A program made the position numbers and the translations under genes. The notes under the pieces were generated by a model, which searched no databases, was not told the origin of the DNA, and worked only from the letters and a program-made list of their open reading frames with translations. Shown piece after piece: positions 61,249 to 64,000 of a stretch of DNA of 64,000 nt (its first letter is position 1; each line of letters begins with the position of its first letter). Source of the stretch: UBA1402 sp964488495 (GTDB taxonomy: Bacteria > Bacteroidota > Bacteroidia > Bacteroidales > UBA1402); NCBI GenBank assembly GCA_964488495.1, contig CAZAUQ010000002.1, positions 1 through 64,000 of the forward strand, in the 5' to 3' direction.

Positions 61249-61289
61249 TGCTCGATTTACAACCTCACAACTTCTCAAGTTAAAGTTCT

Positions 61290-62228
61290 ATGCATTTACG
61301 GGGGCCTATCAAAATCTTTTCAGGAACAAAATCACATTACCTGGCCGAAAAAATATGTGCGGCCCTGGAATGTCCGCTGGGGAGAATGAATATTCAGCAT
61401 TTTGCAGACGGGGAATTTTCTGTTTCCTACGAAGAATCCATACGGGGCGACTATGTTTTTTTGGTGCAGTCTACCTTTCCCAATTCCGACAATTTGATGG
61501 AGTTGCTGTTAATGATTGATGCTGCCAAACGCGCTTCGGCCGGGAAAATTATTGCCGTAATTCCTTATTTCGGCTGGGCTAGGCAAGACCGCAAGGATAA
61601 ACCAAGAGTGTCGATTGGCGCCAAACTAATCGCTGATGTCTTATCGGTGGCCGGTATAGACCGAATGATTACCATGGATCTTCATGCCGATCAGATTCAG
61701 GGTTTTTTCAACGTACCTGTTGACCATTTATATGCCTCCACCATTTTTCTGCCCTATATCCGTTCTTTGAACCTGGAGAATCTGGTCATTGCCACCCCGG
61801 ATGTAGGAGGTTCTAAAAGAGCCAATTCCTATTCCAAATACCTGGGAGTACCCATGGTGCTTTGCCACAAGTCTCGTAATAAACCAAACGAGGTGGCCGA
61901 AATGCGTATAGTAGGAGATGTCGAGGGCAAGAATGTCTTGTTGGTAGACGATATGGTTGATACGGCAGGTACTCTTACCAAAGCCGCCAATTTGATGCTG
62001 GGCGAAGGCGCTCTGTCGGTGCGCGCAGTAGCCAGTCATTGTGTTATGTCGGGCAAAGCCACCGAACTGGTGGAAAATTCAGATCTTACGGAATTGATTT
62101 TTACCGACAGCATTCCTTACGACAAGGTTTCGACTAAAGTTAAAATACTGAGCATTGCTGATATGTTCGCAGACACCATTCAGCGTGTTTACGACAATCG
62201 GTCCATTTCTTCTCAATACCTTATTTGA
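61290..62228 (+). CDS. prs: ribose-phosphate pyrophosphokinase (PRPP synthetase)
   Basis: Makes PRPP from ribose 5-phosphate and ATP for nucleotides, histidine and NAD. The 312 residues show the class I layout: N-lobe IFSGTKSHYLAEKI and FADGEFSVSYEESIRG, the flexible-loop region YFGWARQDRKDKPRVSIGAKL, and the PRPP-binding loop LLVDDMVDTAGTLTKA. All catalytic-loop residues I know are present. Single gene from its own promoter; its terminator is in the 3' end of the convergent uracil-DNA glycosylase-like gene. Confidence 0.97.
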   Translation: MHLRGPIKIFSGTKSHYLAEKICAALECPLGRMNIQHFADGEFSVSYEESIRGDYVFLVQSTFPNSDNLMELLLMIDAAKRASAGKIIAVIPYFGWARQDRKDKPRVSIGAKLIADVLSVAGIDRMITMDLHADQIQGFFNVPVDHLYASTIFLPYIRSLNLENLVIATPDVGGSKRANSYSKYLGVPMVLCHKSRNKPNEVAEMRIVGDVEGKNVLLVDDMVDTAGTLTKAANLMLGEGALSVRAVASHCVMSGKATELVENSDLTELIFTDSIPYDKVSTKVKILSIADMFADTIQRVYDNRSISSQYLI

Positions 62229-62237
62229 GATGAAATG

Positions 62238-62828
62238 TTAGCTATGAAGATTTAATTCTTCAAATAAAAGCCGGTAGTAATCGGCTTTTTTCTTTAATGC
62301 CAAGGGGTAAGCCCTCGAAGTAGATGGCATTCTATACAGTTTGCAGGTTTTTGCTCCCAAAGTAAAGTGAACAAACTGTCCTATGGCCGGTTCTTCCTTT
62401 ATATGTAGTGACGATTTCAACGTATCCATGGCTTTTTGGCCCGTTACGGCAATGGTGTGGCAGAGGGGTATTTTTGCCAGTACTTCTTCCAATGCTATTG
62501 GTTGAATTACTTCAAGATGTTTGTCCGAGGCATTGTCGGTCAGTCTCACCACCTGAAGAGCCGTGTCTCCAAATGCAATACCCCTCTCAAGGCAAAAGGC
62601 CCTTATGGCTGTTTCATTGTATTTCTTAGGCTGTTCCACAAAATAGGCCGGATTCTCGTAAAAAAGCAGACCCATAATTTTCCACATGTCGTTTTGAAAA
62701 TTAGGGTAATAAAAGGACATTGACCACCTTGTTTTGGGAGGCGGGAAACTGCCCAAAATAAGCAAGCGGGCTTGTTCCGGCAGGAAAAAGCCCAGCGGAT
62801 GCTCTTCAACAGGGTTATTATTCTTCAA
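62238..62828 (-). CDS. uracil-DNA glycosylase superfamily protein (MUG-like)
   Basis: A 196-residue protein of the uracil-DNA glycosylase fold. The first motif is LILGSFPPPKTRWSMSF, followed by FYYPNFQNDMWKIMG, and the second is MPSTSRAYPLALKKK, resembling the N-P-S/T-S-R loop of mismatch-specific (MUG/TDG) and related Bacteroidota members. It would remove uracil or other damaged bases from DNA; the exact substrate is inference. Convergent with prs, 9 bases from it. The GH43 gene lies upstream, 8 bases before its start, so they may be cotranscribed. Confidence 0.8.
   Translation of the reverse strand: MKNNNPVEEHPLGFFLPEQARLLILGSFPPPKTRWSMSFYYPNFQNDMWKIMGLLFYENPAYFVEQPKKYNETAIRAFCLERGIAFGDTALQVVRLTDNASDKHLEVIQPIALEEVLAKIPLCHTIAVTGQKAMDTLKSSLHIKEEPAIGQFVHFTLGAKTCKLYRMPSTSRAYPLALKKKADYYRLLFEELNLHS
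62266..62291 (+). terminator. terminator of prs, inside the glycosylase gene
   Basis: AAAAGCCG (62266-62273), 8-base loop, CGGCTTTT (62282-62289), then TT. A good rho-independent terminator for plus-strand transcripts, embedded in the last codons of the minus-strand gene. Confidence 0.75.
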
Positions 62829-62836
62829 TGCGGTAA

Positions 62837-64000
62837 TCAGAGCGAAGTGTACTTGAAATTTTTAAACCTGACCTTACCTTCGCCGGCGGCATAAAGAGCG
62901 GGTAACATGCTTTGGAATTCATAGAGCGTGTTGTGATTGTAGCCGGAAATTTCCATACCCCAGCTTTCCTTAATCCAGTTAATGCCGTCGTGACTGTATG
63001 CGCCGGTCAATACCTGATTGTCGTTTCTCAGGCGCAGCCAAAGATGATTGCCGCCCTCGTGGCGAGAGGCTGAACGCTGTATGCCCTGGCGGAAACGCAT
63101 AGTTCGCTGTTGGTCAAAGCCAATACCGGCATAGTAATCGCTGTTGTAATACAACACAAGTCCGGCTGTGGTATTATCGTCTTTTTCAATTTCGACTTCA
63201 ATTTCGTAGGCGCGTTCACCTGCCACGCACATGATGGGAGAGGAGGTTCCAGGACTGTTTCCCTGAGCCTGAAGAATCAGTTCACCTTGCTTTACCTCAA
63301 AGCGGGCAGTGTCGAAATTTTTGTAAAATTTCCAGTCCAAACCCACTCTAAACTCTCCCAACTTGCTTCGGTGATCCATCTTTTCTTTGGCAGGAAGTGG
63401 ATTTTTGATGGGGCGCTCAATATCACTGCCAAGAGGTGCCAAAAACCATCCGTCTTTGGTAAATTTTACCGGCTCGAGCAAGGTTTGACGTCCCAGGGAG
63501 GTGAAATTGTTCTCATAGGCGTGGTAAATGATCCACCAATCACCTTCGGGGGTGTCTATCAGAGAGCCGTGCCCTTTGGACCACCAGCGTTCAGAGTTTT
63601 GCCAGGTGCGGATAAGAGGATTATATGGAGAGTTTTCCCAGGGTCCGTTTATGGATTTGGAGCGGGCGACAACCACCATATGGCTGGTAGGAGGCCCGGC
63701 TGTACCGCCCTCTGCGTTGAGGTAATAATAGTAGTCACCGATTTTGCGAATCTTGGGGCCTTCAAGACACATCCCTTCGGTAACCCAGTCCGAGGGGAAA
63801 ATCCAGCCCTCATATACTTTCTCCACACTGCCGGGAACAATCGAAAGGCCGTCATCGGTAAGTCTTGCCCTTTGGCCTCCGCTCAGGAAGATCCAGCGAG
63901 ATCCGTCTTCGCCTACAGCATGCCCGGGATCAATGTTGCCTACTCTTAAATCGATGGGGTCGCTCCAGGGGCCGTAGGGCGAATCGGCATAAGTGACGAA
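62837..64000 (-). CDS. GH43 family glycoside hydrolase (5' end outside window)
   Basis: The frame stays open from 64000 to the stop at 62837 (387 residues present). It has the five-bladed propeller marks of GH43: SPYGPWSDPI, IDPGHAVGEDG with the Asp of the blade, the catalytic Glu candidate in CLEGPKIRKIGDYYYYL, and the His in KGHGSLIDTPEGDWWIIYH. A C-terminal beta-sandwich domain (LVLYYNSDYYAGIGFDQ) completes the protein, as in beta-xylosidases and arabinofuranosidases (GH43_C2-like). It probably cuts xylan or arabinan side chains. The GTG at 63826 is only an internal codon. The start and any signal peptide lie beyond the window. Confidence 0.88.
   Translation of the reverse strand, partial: FVTYADSPYGPWSDPIDLRVGNIDPGHAVGEDGSRWIFLSGGQRARLTDDGLSIVPGSVEKVYEGWIFPSDWVTEGMCLEGPKIRKIGDYYYYLNAEGGTAGPPTSHMVVVARSKSINGPWENSPYNPLIRTWQNSERWWSKGHGSLIDTPEGDWWIIYHAYENNFTSLGRQTLLEPVKFTKDGWFLAPLGSDIERPIKNPLPAKEKMDHRSKLGEFRVGLDWKFYKNFDTARFEVKQGELILQAQGNSPGTSSPIMCVAGERAYEIEVEIEKDDNTTAGLVLYYNSDYYAGIGFDQQRTMRFRQGIQRSASRHEGGNHLWLRLRNDNQVLTGAYSHDGINWIKESWGMEISGYNHNTLYEFQSMLPALYAAGEGKVRFKNFKYTSL

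Noticed and set aside
63771..63826. GTG at 63826 as the start of a shorter GH43 gene
   Set aside because: The frame continues upstream to the window edge with clear GH43 sequence (SPYGPWSDPI, IDPGHAVGEDG), so 63826 is an internal codon.
1..64000. Mobile elements, prophage, CRISPR arrays, toxin-antitoxin or defence genes
   Set aside because: I read both strands for transposase, integrase, Cas, restriction and repeat-spacer patterns and found none; gene content and spacing are those of core chromosome.

Overview
This window looks like core chromosome of an anaerobic, glycan-degrading member of the Bacteroidota, most likely order Bacteroidales. I base that on three things: families typical of the phylum (DUF4270, DUF4296, a free-standing half glycogen synthase, head-GIN DUF2807, a long IleS), conserved Bacteroides-like gene orders, and about two dozen copies of the phylum's -7 promoter box TAnnTTTG placed just upstream of start codons on both strands. 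A glycyl radical enzyme points to anaerobic metabolism. I see no prophage, insertion sequence, CRISPR array, plasmid gene or rRNA. There is one tRNA (Arg, anticodon UCU).

Layout. 1-12.4 kb: a sodium symporter (3' end beyond the window), pnp, a DUF2007 protein, a DEAD-box helicase, an M16 protease lipoprotein, a DUF2807 lipoprotein, guaA and a LysM glucosaminidase. 12.4-26 kb: cytidine deaminase, a DUF4270 lipoprotein, a half GT5 glycogen-synthase-like protein, panC-panD-M23 peptidase-phosphoglucomutase, a Wzz-like membrane protein, and the glycogen operon (debranching enzyme, GT4 synthase, GH57). 26-31 kb: a minus-strand run of M3 peptidase, dCMP deaminase, S41 protease and formyl-THF cyclo-ligase, preceded by a lone cyclic-nucleotide-type domain. 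31-46.7 kb: MarC, DUF721-recF, TPR-ribH, dnaX, a DivIC-type divisome protein with a small membrane protein and a tRNA methyltransferase, then ileS-DksA-like-lspA-DUF4296, a SpoU methyltransferase and an Omp85-type outer membrane protein. 46.7-51.8 kb: cold shock protein, tRNA-Arg, FMN oxidoreductase, a three-module beta-helix lipoprotein and an aminopeptidase P. 51.8-64 kb: ADP-forming acyl-CoA synthetase, then a minus-strand operon of GH88/105 lipoprotein, radical SAM activase and glycyl radical enzyme, then fabD-GH13, prs, a uracil-DNA glycosylase-like protein and a GH43 enzyme (5' end beyond the window).

How genes work together. Phosphoglucomutase, GT4 synthase, debranching enzyme, GH57 and GH13 form a storage-polysaccharide set. 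LspA sits beside a lipoprotein gene and serves the many lipoproteins here (M16, DUF2807, DUF4270, DUF4296, beta-helix, GH88, Omp85). The glycyl radical enzyme could feed an acyl-CoA to the neighbouring synthetase for ATP, but its substrate is unknown.

Best leads. (1) GH88/105 + activase + glycyl radical enzyme operon, whose activase lacks the usual extra Fe-S cysteines. (2) An A10 run in dnaX exactly where a short gamma-type clamp-loader subunit would end; both slipped frames stop within eight codons. (3) Glycogen proteins with altered active sites (a half GT5 without its substrate lysine loop, and GH57 with Asn at the expected catalytic Asp). (4) Transcription terminators embedded in the coding sequence of opposing genes.
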